This document shows positions 9,278 through 21,504 of a stretch of 64,000 nucleotides of DNA, piece after piece (the stretch's first letter is position 1; every line of letters begins with the position of its first letter). The stretch lies in NCBI GenBank assembly GCA_002049455.2, contig KV918935.1, positions 62,001-126,000 on the forward strand. The letters are read 5' to 3'. The stretch is from Porphyra umbilicalis (taxonomy: Eukaryota; Rhodophyta; Bangiophyceae; Bangiales; Bangiaceae). The position numbers were made by a program, and so were the translations under genes. The notes under the pieces were generated by a model. The model saw only the letters and a list, made by a program, of their open reading frames with translations, ran no database searches and was not told the origin of the DNA.

Positions 9278-10790
9278 AGCGTGCTTCTGATTGGTTGATG
9301 GGCATTTCGCGCAGGCCTTTGTCGAGCTGTCAGACGACTGAGAGATGACAAGTGGCTCACCTGCCCTGACGGGCGCATGGGGGGTTGCAAGGAGTCTGTT
9401 TTCAAGGCTGACTTCCGACGCAGTCCTCCAACGTTTATTCCTGTCCGCTCATTTGGCCTTCTCGACTGCGGTGAGTGCCATCGTTTGCTCACCTGGCATT
9501 CCGATGAGTTGGTGGGGGGTGGGGCGGGACCGACGTTGTTGCTAGCACGGCATGGCCGGGGGCCGGGGGTGCACGTCTCCGCAGCTGTTTTCCGGGCATG
9601 TCAATGGAGACTGGGAGTGTGGGGGCTGCGCCGCGCGGTTGCGGCGCGGGTGAGAGGTGGCGGCAGCCTCGTGAGTGCTGTGGTGTTGCTGGGATGGGGA
9701 ACGACAAGTCGCCAGCGCGCTGCTCACTAGACCGCAACGACGACGTGCGCCATGCCAAGACATGTGCAATGAGGACATTGGCGCTCCCATTGATAGTGCC
9801 CTTTTTGTATTCACCGACTGTGGGTGGGACGTGGCCCCTCTCACATCTTTCGATCTGCTCGCGGTAGTTGCTCCCCGCCTCCGCGCCGGACGACCATATT
9901 GGGATCGGTCGCATCGCCCTAGCGCTGCAGGCCGCTCGCCCTGTCCCTCGCCCCTTGCCCCGCGCTGAACATCTCGTGCGTGTCCCAATAACGCCTGACC
10001 TATCCTTCGTCTCCTCTTGGAACCTTTGGCACCCTTCTCGTTGTTCTGCACCCGCCCATTTGCTTCGTGGTTCCCCCCTCCCGCCGTTCTTTGTTGCTCT
10101 ATCTTCTCTGAACTTGTTTCCTATCGAACGGTTCACTGCATGCTCTATATCATACATCACTTTCTGTATTCCTGCGCCACCTTTCTTGTTCCGTGTCCTC
10201 AGTCAGTGCCATGTAGTCCCTTCTGCAGCTTTCAGCCCACTCCCCATAGAGGTGTTGTACTCAGTTTAGTCTGGTGCGGCTCCCAAGATGGAACCCGGCT
10301 GCACGTTTTCAAGCATCTGCTTGATATTTACAAGTGGAGGAATGCGGGGGAGACGCCGAGGTGATCAGACGGGGTCATTGTGCATCTGGGGCAAGTGGTG
10401 GTACCGCTGCTCTTGTTGTTGTGTGCACTGAGGCAACAGCTCTTTGAGTTACGTGGGGGGAGAGACGGGCGAGACTCACGGGACCCACTACTAGTAGAAG
10501 ATGGGAGGCATGCATGGGAGAGACTGTGTGGTGAGGAGAGACAGAAAACGACTGGGACACAGGCCGGGTTCGTGCGATGGACCGCCATGCGGGACTTGTG
10601 CACGGGTCATGGTACCGCTGTGCTGTGGTAAAGCAAGCGCTCCCTCATCCCTCGCTGGGAGTCGCTTTGGTTCCCTTTGTGCCTTCTGTTTCTGTTGCCT
10701 GTTACTTGGTCGTTGTCGCCGCCTTCGGCCTTTTCCTTCTGTGTGCGAGACTGTTCGTGAGCTTGAATGTCCTTTTCTCTTTTCTATTCT
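9278..10790. other. Intergenic region, nothing supportable
   Basis: Pyrimidine-rich stretches near 9950-10250 and moderately GC-rich DNA. Overlapping frames on both strands carry no motif. The left end of the transposon at 10.8-14.0 kb should lie in or near here, but no terminal inverted repeat was found. Confidence 0.4.
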
Positions 10791-13700
10791 CTACCCAAGC
10801 ATAAGAGCAACCTCAGGATCCAACTCTTCCTCCTCCAATATATCATCTTGTGCTTGTGGCTGCTCCTCGTCACCTGCACCTGCTGTCCGTACCTCTGCCA
10901 AGACTGCCGGCGCAGGTGCGGAATCGTCTGTACTTGCGGCACCGTCACCGGCTGCATTCCCTACTTGCCCATGCGTGGCTGTTTCTGCTGCAAGTCGCGC
11001 AGCCAGCACCGCCGCGCGGTTGGCCGCGTCCACTAAACGTTTTTTGTACGCGTGAATAGTGGTGACGGCATTGGTGGACCTTCCATCCGCCCACGCCTCT
11101 ATTTCAGCTTGCTCCTTGCGGGCGCCGACTGCCGTCTGACGATGGCTGGACTTTTTCACTCGCAGCCGGCCGTCGCAGGGCGACTTGGCCTTGCGCGCCC
11201 CGGCGGCGGCCGACTTGCGCGTTTGCTCGTTGCTCAGGGTCCTCTGCGCCAACGGCTGGCGCCCCAGCGCAGCCCGCTGCACCAGCTGGGCGCACGACCC
11301 CAAAAACGAGTCCGCAGTGCACTGTGCTTGCGCTCTGTTGAAGACACGCGTGACATGCCTCGAGAGCCTGCTCCGCGTATGACCCCAAAGAGCCGAAACG
11401 CCGTAGGAAGGTGGGGGCGTGGTGGGTGAGAGCATGGAGCTTGGGAGAGACGCTCAACCAGGAAAAGATGACCTGCAAGTCAGGTACGAAACGTTCAAGC
11501 GCCAAGAAGAATTCCGAAACCTCCCCTGCAGGAATTTCTTCCGCACGGTTGAGAGTACGGGCAACGCCAGCCCACGCTGCCCACGCCGTGCGCAGAGCTG
11601 CTAGTTGCTGCGCCGGGATGAGCCCCTCCAGCGTGTCGCAAACAATGGAGCCGCGCACTTCCATGCGATGGCTTTCTCTGCCCGCAAAACCACCACCGTG
11701 GTACGGCACAGGGCGCACGCGCACGTCCTTGAACAAGGCGGCGCCGATAGCGGCGGCCGCGCGGCGCGCGGCCGGAAGACCATCACACAGGGCGGCCGCC
11801 TCCACGCCAAGTCGCAACAGGATTGCGGTGACGCCGAGGGTAAGATGTAGAGGAGCCACGACAATCTGACACGGCTCAACGTCTAACAGTGGTGGGTATT
11901 CAATGGAGAGGTGCTCTAGGGGTGTGAGGGGGATGAGCAGGTCATCGTTACAGTCTTCCCCCAGCGCTTCAATCGTATATTGCAGTTGCTTGCGGGTGCG
12001 GAGCCTCTTCGGCTTCTGCCGGGCGTCCTGGATATCTCCAAAGGCAGCCAGCGCCTCAACATTGGCATCGCCGCGCCGACCCACCACGAGGCACCATACG
12101 CACGGCAGTCGGCAAGATGCGCCCTTGTGACCCAGGAAGCACCTCAGGAACTGCAGGTCACCCGTCAAGAACAGGCACACGGCACGTAGCAAGCCGTTGA
12201 CAGTCACACCGCTTTCCAGCAAAGCCTGCACGTCACCCATCCATGGGCCAATCATTTCATGGAGATCTTTGTTGAAATCAGACGAGCACGGCATCGTAGA
12301 TAGCAGGATGGAGTGGGAACGTGACATAGGATACACCCGATTGGGCGTGGTCACCACAAGCTTAGCGGTGGAGGCCCCACGCCCACCCTTGTCCAACCAC
12401 AGACAGAGGTGAACGTCTGCCACGTTGTCCGCGTGCTGCTCGTAGGGGAGCTCCGGAGTTGGTAGATACGTGGACGTGTGGGGGACTGGTCGCCCGTCAG
12501 GTCCCCGCACATACCGTTCCCTGAAATGCTCCGACTGAACGAGCTCGTCCAATGTGCACTCGACAGCATCGCGGAGGCTGACGAGGTGGGCTTCGCGAGC
12601 GTCCGTCCACACCTGCCGCCCTGGCTCGGCGGTAGCTGTGCGCATAGGACTACGTATCACCTCCCAGGACGCCAACCCGCTGTCCTTGCCGCCAAGCGCC
12701 TTGCGCAGCCCACTCCACTTGGTCTGGCTCAATTGGTGCTTAGTCATGAACAGAGCCTGTTCCCGAGGGGACAGGCGATGCTGACGGCCCGTCGGCACAA
12801 CAGACACCCTCTACTGGAGATGTGCCGCTCGGAGGATGTCCAAATTCGCTCGTCGCATCGCGGCCGCGGCCGCGTCAGCAGCGCCGCCCGCTGCCCGCGC
12901 GACGGCGCTCACACGTCGCCGCATTTGCCGCGCCTGAACGGCCCTTTTGCGCTTGCGTGTAGGTACCGGCTCGTATCGTCTATTGACGCCGTTGCGAAAA
13001 GAGATCGATATGTGGGTGGGGCGTACAGCGCGGAGGTGATTCGCCATGAGGGCCTCAAACAGCGCCACCTCTGACTTGCTGAGGGTGTCATACCTCGCCA
13101 GCAGTGTCTCCAGCGCGGCTGTTGGAGATGCGGAAGACGACTCAAGAGCAGCCGCCTGCCCTGGCTCATCGTCCGCTGCGGCCGGTGCCCCATCCCTGGG
13201 CGGTGCAATAGACGAGTCTTGGACGAATGCGGCCACGGCCGACAGCAGGTTCAACCCGACAGCTCCCTCATCGGGCGAGGGGGCGGGGAGGGGCGGCGTG
13301 GACGTCCATCGGCTCCGGTTGGCTTTGGATCGACACGCGGCACACACTTTGCGCCGCTCGTTAGGCTTTGCCGCGGCCTCATTGGCCGCATCAGCTCCCG
13401 ACCAGAGCCACGGCATCGCTGCCGGGCTCGGTACGTAGATAGCGGCACCCATAGCTCCCTCCTTGTGCAGGAGCGACTTGCAATTCTCAAGTACACGAAC
13501 TGCTGCCGGCTTGCGCTGGACCGCCGCGACGCAGCCGCTGCACAACCCCAGAAGCACACCACTTGCGTGCACGCCAAAGGGTGGTCTGCGCTTGCTCTTG
13601 CGCAGCGTAGCTGCAACGCTATGGGCGGAGAGCCCGAGGGGGTGGTGCGAGATGCTGGCTAGGTAGGCTTCGGTGGCACTTGAGGGGGAAAGGAAGGCGT

Positions 13701-13962
13701 GGGTGCACCTGTTGCATGCAAATGCAAGTGGCTTTCCCGTGGAGGGATTGATGATCTCTTTTACTGATGCAAACAACTTAGCCGAGGCACTGCATAGACA
13801 CGTGCGGTGCCGAAAAGCGAAGGAACAGACGCCCCGGACGTTATACATGGCCTGTACGACTGTTGGGGCAACGGTGGCGGCACAAGAAGAAAGAAAAAGG
13901 GACCCCCGGGGTCCATCCAACCGCTGTCGTTTGCCGATCACGCTGATGCACTCAGATCCCAT
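10791..13962 (-). pseudogene. DDE transposase of a DNA transposon (PCxWC type), decayed
   Basis: Read leftwards from an ATG at 13962. A Cys-rich N-terminal part (CNRCT, CSGC, CAACRSK) probably binds zinc or DNA. The core has a likely first acid in CLWLDKGG (near 12393), a second in LTGDLQFL (near 12159) followed by the zinc-like GHKGASCRLPCVWC, a conserved PLHLTLGV, and a C-terminal HALTHHAPTFLRRFG...EQALEACH with the likely third acid near 11361. This D...D-PCxWC...E-H order is known from multicopy transposases of animals, oomycetes and algae; the superfamily is not assigned here. An in-frame TAG lies at 12811-12813. Near 11.3 kb the frame changes, with the acidic C-terminus (DDILEEEELDPE) read in another frame to 10791. 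It is therefore probably inactive. No target duplication was located. Confidence 0.7.
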
Positions 13963-14327
13963 CAGCTCACATCGCCTCACTCTACCTCAAAGGTGGGAGT
14001 GCCAACCATACCTCATCAAGGCACTCTCAACCGGCTCCATGCTGTGCTCCATCGGCCAGAAAGACCAAAGAACCACAAAAGAAGAACAGCAGGGGCGAGG
14101 GGGGCAGAGGTGAAGCACTTGTATAGGATAATAGAGCTCCAGCAGGGTTGGGGGGGGGTAGGGCGCGTGTGTACGTCTGTCACCAATACGCTTGGACGAC
14201 GGTGGATTGGAAAAGTGAAGCGCCTTCGGGTTGTGCATGCGGAGGGGGTTCACTGTACATATTTTCAAGAAAACCATGAAATATTTCATTTCAGAAGACC
14301 GCCCTCAACTGGGGGTGTCAGGGATCC
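13963..14327. other. Upstream flank of the transposase
   Basis: Purine-rich DNA (runs of AAGAAGAACAG near 14078) and a G run near 14150. Nothing coding is recognisable. The right end of the transposon should be within or just past this stretch. Confidence 0.3.
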
Positions 14328-14922
14328 GAGTGCGTGTCAGCGTTGGAAGGGTCCCGATGTCGCTAAAAGCGAATAGAGTTACGTGGATGAGAAGGACTGT
14401 CCTGCCACAGGGGTCACTAGGCCCGGACGGCGCCTGCCCCCCTGCCTCCTCCCACCGCCCCGAGTTGCGCGCGGCGACCGCGCGCAGCGACTTACGGAGT
14501 TCGAAGCGCCCACGATGAACCGCGGGTGATCCTTCCTGTGCGCCAGCTTCGGTTGCGGCGCGTCGGCGGTTGCTGAAGCCATCTACCGGTGCGGTTAGAG
14601 GCGCCCCGTCGCGCGGCGGTCGATCCCACCCGCCCGCCCGTGCGCCGTGTTGGCCGCCCCGCCCGCTGTGTGCAGGTGCGCTGCGCGGCGGGGTGACAGC
14701 CCCGCCGGTGAGCGTTGCACCACGCCGGCGGCCCGCCGCCGCTGCTGTGGCGGCGGCGGCACCCCTTTCCTCGCCGCACGCCCCCCCCGCCACGGCAACG
14801 TGGCTGTACGTGTCCCCGTGTGTGCTCGTGGCCATGGAGCCGGCCGGCGTGCACGGTGCCGATGCGTCGCCGAGCGCTCCAGCGCCCTGAAGGCCAGGGT
14901 ATTGCACGCACGTGCCTGGAAT
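14328..14922 (+). repeat. Dispersed repeat A, copy 1
   Basis: About 595 bp that match 40661-41247 in reverse orientation over nearly the whole length, starting GTGTCAGCGTTGGAAGG and ending GCACGTGCCTGGAAT. The interior is GC-rich and gives similar Arg/Gly/Ala-rich frames in both copies. The shared sequence, not coding, appears to be what is copied. No terminal inverted repeats are seen. Confidence 0.7.
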
Positions 14923-14973
14923 AATTGTGAGTGAGTCAGATTGATTGTTTCCGCGTCGTCGTCGTCGCGAGCA

Positions 14974-17320
14974 GCGCAGTGGGGCTCGTTGCAGGATCCA
15001 CGACGAGGGCGTTTTTTCCCCCCGATCGCTCGTTTTTTCTCGTTGACGAGGGTACTTTTCTCGTCAAAACCTCGTCACTCGGATATGATATGCCTGATCG
15101 AGATTCTCGACTTCGACAATAACGGCTCTTGGCCTGTACTATAGGTCATTTTAAGAACCCCGAAGTGCTGACAAGTACACAATATGGGGCTACGCGCAAG
15201 TTGTGAAAAGTCGTAAAAGAGTGAGAAAGAGCCCCACAAGTAGGAGAAAAATATACTCAAGTGCAGCCCACTGACTCACTCAACAGCGCATCATTCGGCC
15301 GCACATGGCTTCCTCCTTGTTTTCTCGCCAGTCCGCAGCGCATAACGTCTTGATACGAACACGGTGACGACGCGAACACGGGGAACCTGCCCTCGGGGGC
15401 CGACGTGCGGCGTGCCATGCGCGGACCCACTCATCCGCACGCGTCTTACAGCGGCGAATATCGCCTCTGCCTCCCGTTCGACTACCAACCGGGAAGACCC
15501 CGGCACCGCAGACAACCCCGGTGCTGGTCGCGACCTCGTGCCCCCGGGGTCCAGCATCTCCCCGTTCTCCCAAGACTGTGGCACCCGCGTCAACCGGCAA
15601 TACCTGCCAATGGCTGCGGAAGGAACTCCTTCAGATCGAGTAGCAGCAGCGACGGCGCTGCATCGAGGCATTGCGCTGCACATTGACTTGACTCGCTCAA
15701 CGAAGGCGGTGGGGTCGCGTGGAATTCGCGGATTTAGCCGGGGTCACGAGCGGATCGTTACCAGAGTAAGATGGACAGAGACGCCAGGAACGTGACATTT
15801 ATAGTTTTCCAAAGAAGGCCAGATTAGTACCCCCAAAGCTACTAGCTGGCCGGTGGACCGGCCCTGCGGAAATCTGACAGATAAAGGTACAAGAGACAGG
15901 AAGACGAGACGACGTGAAGGCCAGCTAGCGCCGTGGCGGGCACGAGCGACAAGTGAGGAGCAGCAGGCGGTGTTGGTTGCCGACGCCAATGTGCCCAGGT
16001 CGCGCGAGCCGCGGGATGCGGTTGGGCGAGCATCGTCGGCGGGCGAGTACGGCTGGCAGCAGGGTGCGTCACATCGAGAAAATAAGAAGAGAGGGGCGCT
16101 GTGTCCATCGGGATGCTGCGGCAGCATGAGTACGCTGGGCGGGCGGGAAGGGTGTGCGAGAAGAACTGGACGCTGCAGACCCCAAGTCGGCAGTGGCCAG
16201 CCCAGCTCCGCGGCCGTCTTGAAGCGGCCGCCGCGGGTCTCGCCGCCTCGGCCGGCGCCCCCCACAGGAGCCGGGACAGGCACAGGCAAGCGGTGTGGCG
16301 CAGCTGCAGCGGCGGGCGCATGTAAGCGCCCGCAGCGCGGCCGCGCCACGGCGAAGGCAGCAGAAGGCAGCAGCAGCAGCCCCCCCCCCCACACAGAGGC
16401 AAGTGGGGCGACAGTGGCAGCGGGCGGGAGCGGGAGAGAAACGCATGGCATCATGGCGTCGCGCGCGCATGCGCCCGCCCAGACCGACAGACGGTGCGTG
16501 GCTCGCCGACAGCCCGGGAGGCGGCACACACGGGCGGGGAGGTGGGAAGCGGGCGTGGCACCCGGAGGAGCGCGCCACCCGCTCCGGAGCTGGACGCGAC
16601 TGACACGACCGCACCGGTTTGCCCGACCGCCGACCTGGGCGCGTGCCACCGGCGTGGCGACCGACGGGAAACAATCCCAACCGGTACAGGAAGAATCGAC
16701 ATTCAAGTCAGAACGCGCTCTCAGTCCCGTTCTTGGACGTCGGCGACTGGCGTCGTTTGGCTCCGGATGCATCCCGCTTCAGCTCTGTCGATGGGACTGA
16801 TTAATTCTTAGTTCAGTTGCGTATCCATTCTTTGACTGCTCAGATCCATGACAGCTGGCGTCCACATTGGGCGTATCAGCTCCTTATTGCTCGCTTGAAT
16901 CCACGTACACCTCGCACGGACAGTCGTTTTCGCAGTATCTCAGCACCCTGTGAGCAACTTAATATGACCGCTTACTAGCAGCGGGTTTAAGAGCTCAGCG
17001 AGTTTCATGTTCAAACATCGATGCGACCCTACTCGCTTGCTAAATGAGGCCTCGTCGTCCCTTGTTACCTGCCTCATGCTCCATCTCGCACCATGCTGTT
17101 CTACATCACTTGAAGGCGCTCTCCGTGACGGTCCTGGAGCATCCAAGAACAGTCTGAAAAATGTAAATACGTAGCCACAGACAAGCAGAATATGGAATTC
17201 GACGAGAAAAGCTCTCACAAGGGTCTTCCAGGGTTATTTTTGACCAGCTTGACAGGTTTCTCGTCGCCGAATCGAGAAAAAAGGCCCTCGTCGTGGATCC
17301 TGCAACGAGCCCCACTGCGC
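14974..17320. mobile_element. 2.3-kb segment bounded by 43-bp inverted repeats
   Basis: Left arm 14974-15017 (GCGCAGTGGGGCTCGTTGCA...) and right arm 17277-17320 are reverse complements with about one mismatch in 43, and looser similarity continues inward in CTCGT-rich DNA. The interior is GC-rich from 15.3 to 16.7 kb with overlapping Arg/Pro/Ala-rich frames and no identifiable protein. A non-autonomous DNA transposon is the simplest reading; two independent inverted copies of a repeat is the alternative. No target duplication was recognised. Confidence 0.5.
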
Positions 17321-18541
17321 AGGGCAGCGATCGCCTTCTTCACGCGGATCGGCGCCGACACGTTCCAAATTGAAAATTTAAAACCCGTGAAGTCAGCGAT
17401 GTAGAAAAACTCTGTGCTCCCCGTAGCACGGAGCAAAGAACTTCGATATGGCAAAAATCCGTTAAAAGCATAGTGCTTCTGTCGGTCGCGGTGTGCGTGC
17501 CCATTTGGAACGCTCGCTCGCAGGTCCTGTGAGCTGATGTCGCCCCCGGCCGACCCCGGACGTGGAGGCCACTCGGCGTTCAGCGAACAGCGCGAAGTCA
17601 TCGACGGTGTCTTGGAATGTATTCGTTCGAGTGGAGTTTTCAATTGTACTTAGACTAGGAGCTTAAGAATTGGTCAGACGGACACTGCTCTTGTGCGCGG
17701 AGACGCCATTTGCGAGCATCAATGGTACAGTCAATATCCGGTTATATGCGCTTCAGTTATACGCCACGTGCTATATAACTGGGAGGATCGCAATCGACAA
17801 TTTCCACTGGAACAACCGACAGATCTTGCGATCGTCCTCTGGAATGCAGCCCAGACAGAGCGATTTGCGAAAACGTGACGGATGTGTTGCTCGCTGCACC
17901 CATCGAAGTGAACATACCGTCATCCGTCCTACCACCGATGGCGCTGACAATCGTCCTGGGCCCCACCGTCGCCGACCCCACCGTCATCGACTCCACCGTC
18001 TTCTTCCCCACAGCGGTTGTCCAGCCACGTAGGGCCAGACTGGGTAGGACGAGGGCGAGGGAGGCCATGCCACTGAAGGCGGCGGGAGTGACGCCTCGTA
18101 CGGCTGGAAGAGCGACAACTCCGACGGCGGGAGGAATGGCGTGTCTTACGATGGAGGATGTAAACGGGCGGACGGCGAGGACAGTGCAGACTTGGACGGC
18201 GAGGGGATTGACGGCTCGGACGGCGGGGGTCGTAATGAGTCCGAAACGGAAGCAAGTGAGAACCCGTCGGACAGCAACGATGAATGATCTTGATATACCC
18301 CTTGTCGTACCCTTTCTATTCTTTTTCTCAGAAAAGAAACTGATCATACTCCAGTCCCGTATGAAGTCTGGTGGTTGCCAGCTCAAGGATGCTCAGACTT
18401 CGTGTCGAATCGTGTCGCTGGAGGACCCGCGTCTGGAACTCGAAGTCATATCACATCCGTAATTGTACGCCCCCTCCCGCGATAGACCAACTGAAATGGT
18501 CCTTAAATCCTGCGATCATGGGCCCGAGCAACCAGAGGTGT
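17321..18541. other. Intergenic region with a low-complexity ORF
   Basis: A frame at about 17935-18290 (+) encodes a Thr/Ala/Arg-rich string built from ACGGCG-like words. An antisense frame over the same bases is equally open. Neither has a domain, so both are treated as low-complexity DNA. Confidence 0.3.
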
Positions 18542-19470
18542 GATTATAATCATTCCTGGGCTCGGGTGACATGACTATAATCAACCATTGATTTTAAATC
18601 GTACCGGGCGAGTTTTATTGATTATAATCATTGGCCATGATTATAATCATCGGGCGCCTTTACAACAGAGCAAAAGAACACATAAGTATGACAAAAGTCC
18701 AATCAAGTCGACATTAGACGTGAGAAGCCAACTTACTAAGCATCCCTTAAAAAGCTACGAGTGTGACTTCGGCAGGGTTGCAGGCTGTGTTTCAGCCGAA
18801 CAAAGACAGTGCTGACACCGCCGCCGCTGAGCAGCAACTGATGGTGAGAAACGATCGTGGAGCTAAAGCGACCTGTTATTCTGGATAGTGAGACTCAGGT
18901 CTGGCCTGAGCGGTTGCCCGTGACAATGCCGCGGCATTGACCAAGCGTCCTCCTGCGCTCCAGTCGCTTTACGGGCCATGAAGAACGCATGGGAGGCCAA
19001 GATGAATCGACCACACCTGGCAGCCTCGCTCAGATGTACTGCGTACGATTCTATGTGGCAATTGTGTACTGACGCCAAGGAAAACTTGGCTTTTATTGCA
19101 GATGCCCGTCTTCATATGCATGTGGTGCTCTTCGACGCTCTGTTGCTTGGCACAGACTCTTTATTCACTCTTCTCTGCGCGCAAATGCATCAGACTGCTA
19201 TGCTCGTTGCCATTTCAGCCATCTGTGGAAGCGTACCGTGTGAGTGCAGCAGGGCATGTCCTTTAAAATGTTGACACTAACGACAGTCGTGGACTTGCGA
19301 AACAGCCAGTGAAACGCATGAATCTGTCAGTTGACAGGCGAACCAGCTGTCTCTAGCTCCTAGTAGCCCCCTTCATGTAAGCCCATTTGTAAAGCCCCTT
19401 GCATAGCCATGTGATTATAATCATCAGCCCCGTCATGTAAAATGATTATAATCATTATAATTATCATGAT
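18542..19470. repeat. Cluster of ATGATTATAATCAT palindromes
   Basis: The 12-14-base palindrome GATTATAATCAT, or a close variant, occurs at least four times within 18542-18650 and two or more times within 19410-19470, bracketing about 750 bp. It stands out sharply from GC-rich surroundings. A 98-residue frame at 18978-19274 (+) lies between the clusters; it starts with ATG but has no recognisable domain. The pairs may be subterminal repeats of a small transposon or clustered protein-binding sites. Confidence 0.5.
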
Positions 19471-19782
19471 TAAAATAAATCACCTGCCACCTCTGCGAGC
19501 AGCCCCTTTCTCGGTCAAAATGGCAGCGATCGAAAGTGAAACGAGAACGCTTCTCCGTGGTGCGCCGTGAAAATGCATTGCTGGCACGGGGGCTACAAAG
19601 TGCGTATGGGTGCCATGTAAGCGGATAGTGACTGTACGTATGGTCGAATTGTTTCAAACTCAGGTTTCCGAATATAAAACGGCCGAGCCTGCCGAGGATC
19701 ACACGCAGTCTCTCCGGCGGGCCACCTCGACTCAGGGCACTCACGGGCGGATCTGGGGTCTAAGCCATTGCTTGCAAACGCC

Positions 19783-19898
19783 CATCCATATCCTCGCGGT
19801 ATCCCGACTAAAAACTGTTTGGATGGGCTTTAGGGGCCCATCCAATCCCATCCAAGGCCCCATCCAAAGTCCATACAAATCGTTTTTGGATGGGCAGT
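19783..19898. repeat. CCCATCC/GGATGGG inverted-repeat module, copy 2
   Basis: CCCATCCAA and TTTGGATGGGC words in both orientations, four or more times, as at 8238-8366. The order of words differs between the two loci, so these are related modules rather than simple copies. Confidence 0.5.
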
Positions 19899-20807
19899 CG
19901 TCCGCCCTTGACGATAGAGCGGAACTGGAATGGGACTCGTCTGTTCACTGAACGTAGGGCTGTTAGAGCACACCCAGCAACGTCTCCCACACGATCTGAA
20001 TTATAAATTGGACTATGGCATGTTTGCTTACGTGGAGGGCGGTCAGCGGTCCCCCATTTTTCTCATCCAAGAGGGCCCTCTGCCGTCCTGGAGGTACTGG
20101 AAAGAAGGGCTACATGATCACCAGGTGGGGAAAGGAAGATTGGGGATTCGCGCCCAGCAACGTTCGTAACAAAAGTGGTAGAAATTCGTGCATTGTATGA
20201 AGCAGTCTCGATGCCACAATGCGTGGCGGTATGAAATTCCCTAGAAAAGGTGAGATATTTTCTTTCATTATAAATAAGGAGGAGTTATTTCGATTCGACC
20301 GCGTCCAACTCTGCCGACGATCCTGCAGAAAGTTCCTGAAAGTGTGTTGAACTATCGCGATAATTATCTTCCCAATCCGCTTGAGTCGTCCTTCAGATTG
20401 TATTTGGAACTCACCTAGTCCGACCCGACAATCAGACTAGTCTTGGATGGCGGATGGTCCTGAGATCAGACCACGAATTGTTATTCAGATTGTTTCCATG
20501 ACTGTTCCGCGGTGTATCTCGTGGCATGGTCACTGGACCAAACGACAAACAAACCCGTGCGCGTTGGACCGACTGGTCTAGCTTTCGAACAAGATCCGAT
20601 CTCCATCCTGTACCTGTAGAATAAGTACCCAGACGGGTTCCAGACTCTCTTCTGAGCCAGGCAACAGCCTCGACGAAAGATAGCAGTGTCGTCACGCGAT
20701 AAGCGCATACCCAGAATAAGTTCAGAACTACGTCGGTGCCCGACATGACAGACGAGGCACCGGGATAGCTGAAAATATGCCCTGCAGATAAAGCAGCAGG
20801 ACATCCT
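19899..20807. other. AT-richer intergenic region, nothing coding
   Basis: Moderate GC with short direct similarities such as ATCCT and GATCAGA words, resembling the sequence next to the second family X copy at 61.6-61.9 kb. No supportable gene. Confidence 0.3.
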
Positions 20808-21150
20808 TTAGAAGGGTCCGGTCGACAGATGGTATTCTTCTTCATCGGATGGCTTGACACTCTATCTGGAGATCTTCTGTCTGGCATGTCAGCAGGACAG
20901 CCTTCGAAACGGTACTGTTGACCGTTAGTATTCTTATTCACCAGATCGCTTCCTGAATTATTTTGGAGATCTGCCGCCTGGAATGTCACCAGGACAGCCT
21001 TCGGAACGGGCCTGTCTACAGTTAGTTGTTTTATTCATCAGACTGCTTCCTGCTTTATCTGGAGATCTGCCGCCTAGAATATCGGGAGGACATTTCTCGG
21101 AACGATCATGTCGACAGTTGTACTTCTTTTTGATCAGATGTGCCATGATC
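20808..21150. repeat. Minisatellite, about 96-bp unit, 3.5 copies
   Basis: Units begin near 20808, 20903, 21000 and 21096 and share GGAACGG..CTGTCGACAG, TTATTCATCAGA, GGAGATCTGCCGCCT and GGACAGCC. Divergence between units is visible, so the array is old. It lies just downstream of the family X fragment. The next 350 bp (21151-21504) are AT-rich with no gene. Confidence 0.75.
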
Positions 21151-21504
21151 ATGACGCTCATTTCTTCTCTACGACCATTCGTCAGAAAAAGCAAGGAAGA
21201 TTATGTCAGAAAAACAGGGCAGATTATGCCGGAAAAAATGATGGAAAAGCGACAGAAACGAAGGAAAAAGGGACATGCATGGACAAAAAAGAAACAAAGG
21301 TCAAGAAAATGGGAGAAACAGACGACTCTGGATACCACAGAGGCCAAGAAAACGTCATCCACAGCAGGTCACAGATCGTGTTCGCCTTCGTCAGCATGGA
21401 GCAGTCGTCCGTGTCAGCGTGGTAGATCATATGAAGCTCGCTTCAAGCAGACCGATAGTAGTGAGTTAGTTATGTTCCTCGTCTGAGAGATCAACATCTC
21501 CAGC

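Noticed and set aside
15744-16800. 342- and 315-residue frames on opposite strands
   Set aside because: Mutually overlapping, compositionally biased, no domain; both cannot be real and neither has support.
20808-21150. Possible CRISPR-like array
   Set aside because: Units are about 96 bp, divergent and contiguous with no constant-repeat/variable-spacer pattern, and the DNA is eukaryotic.
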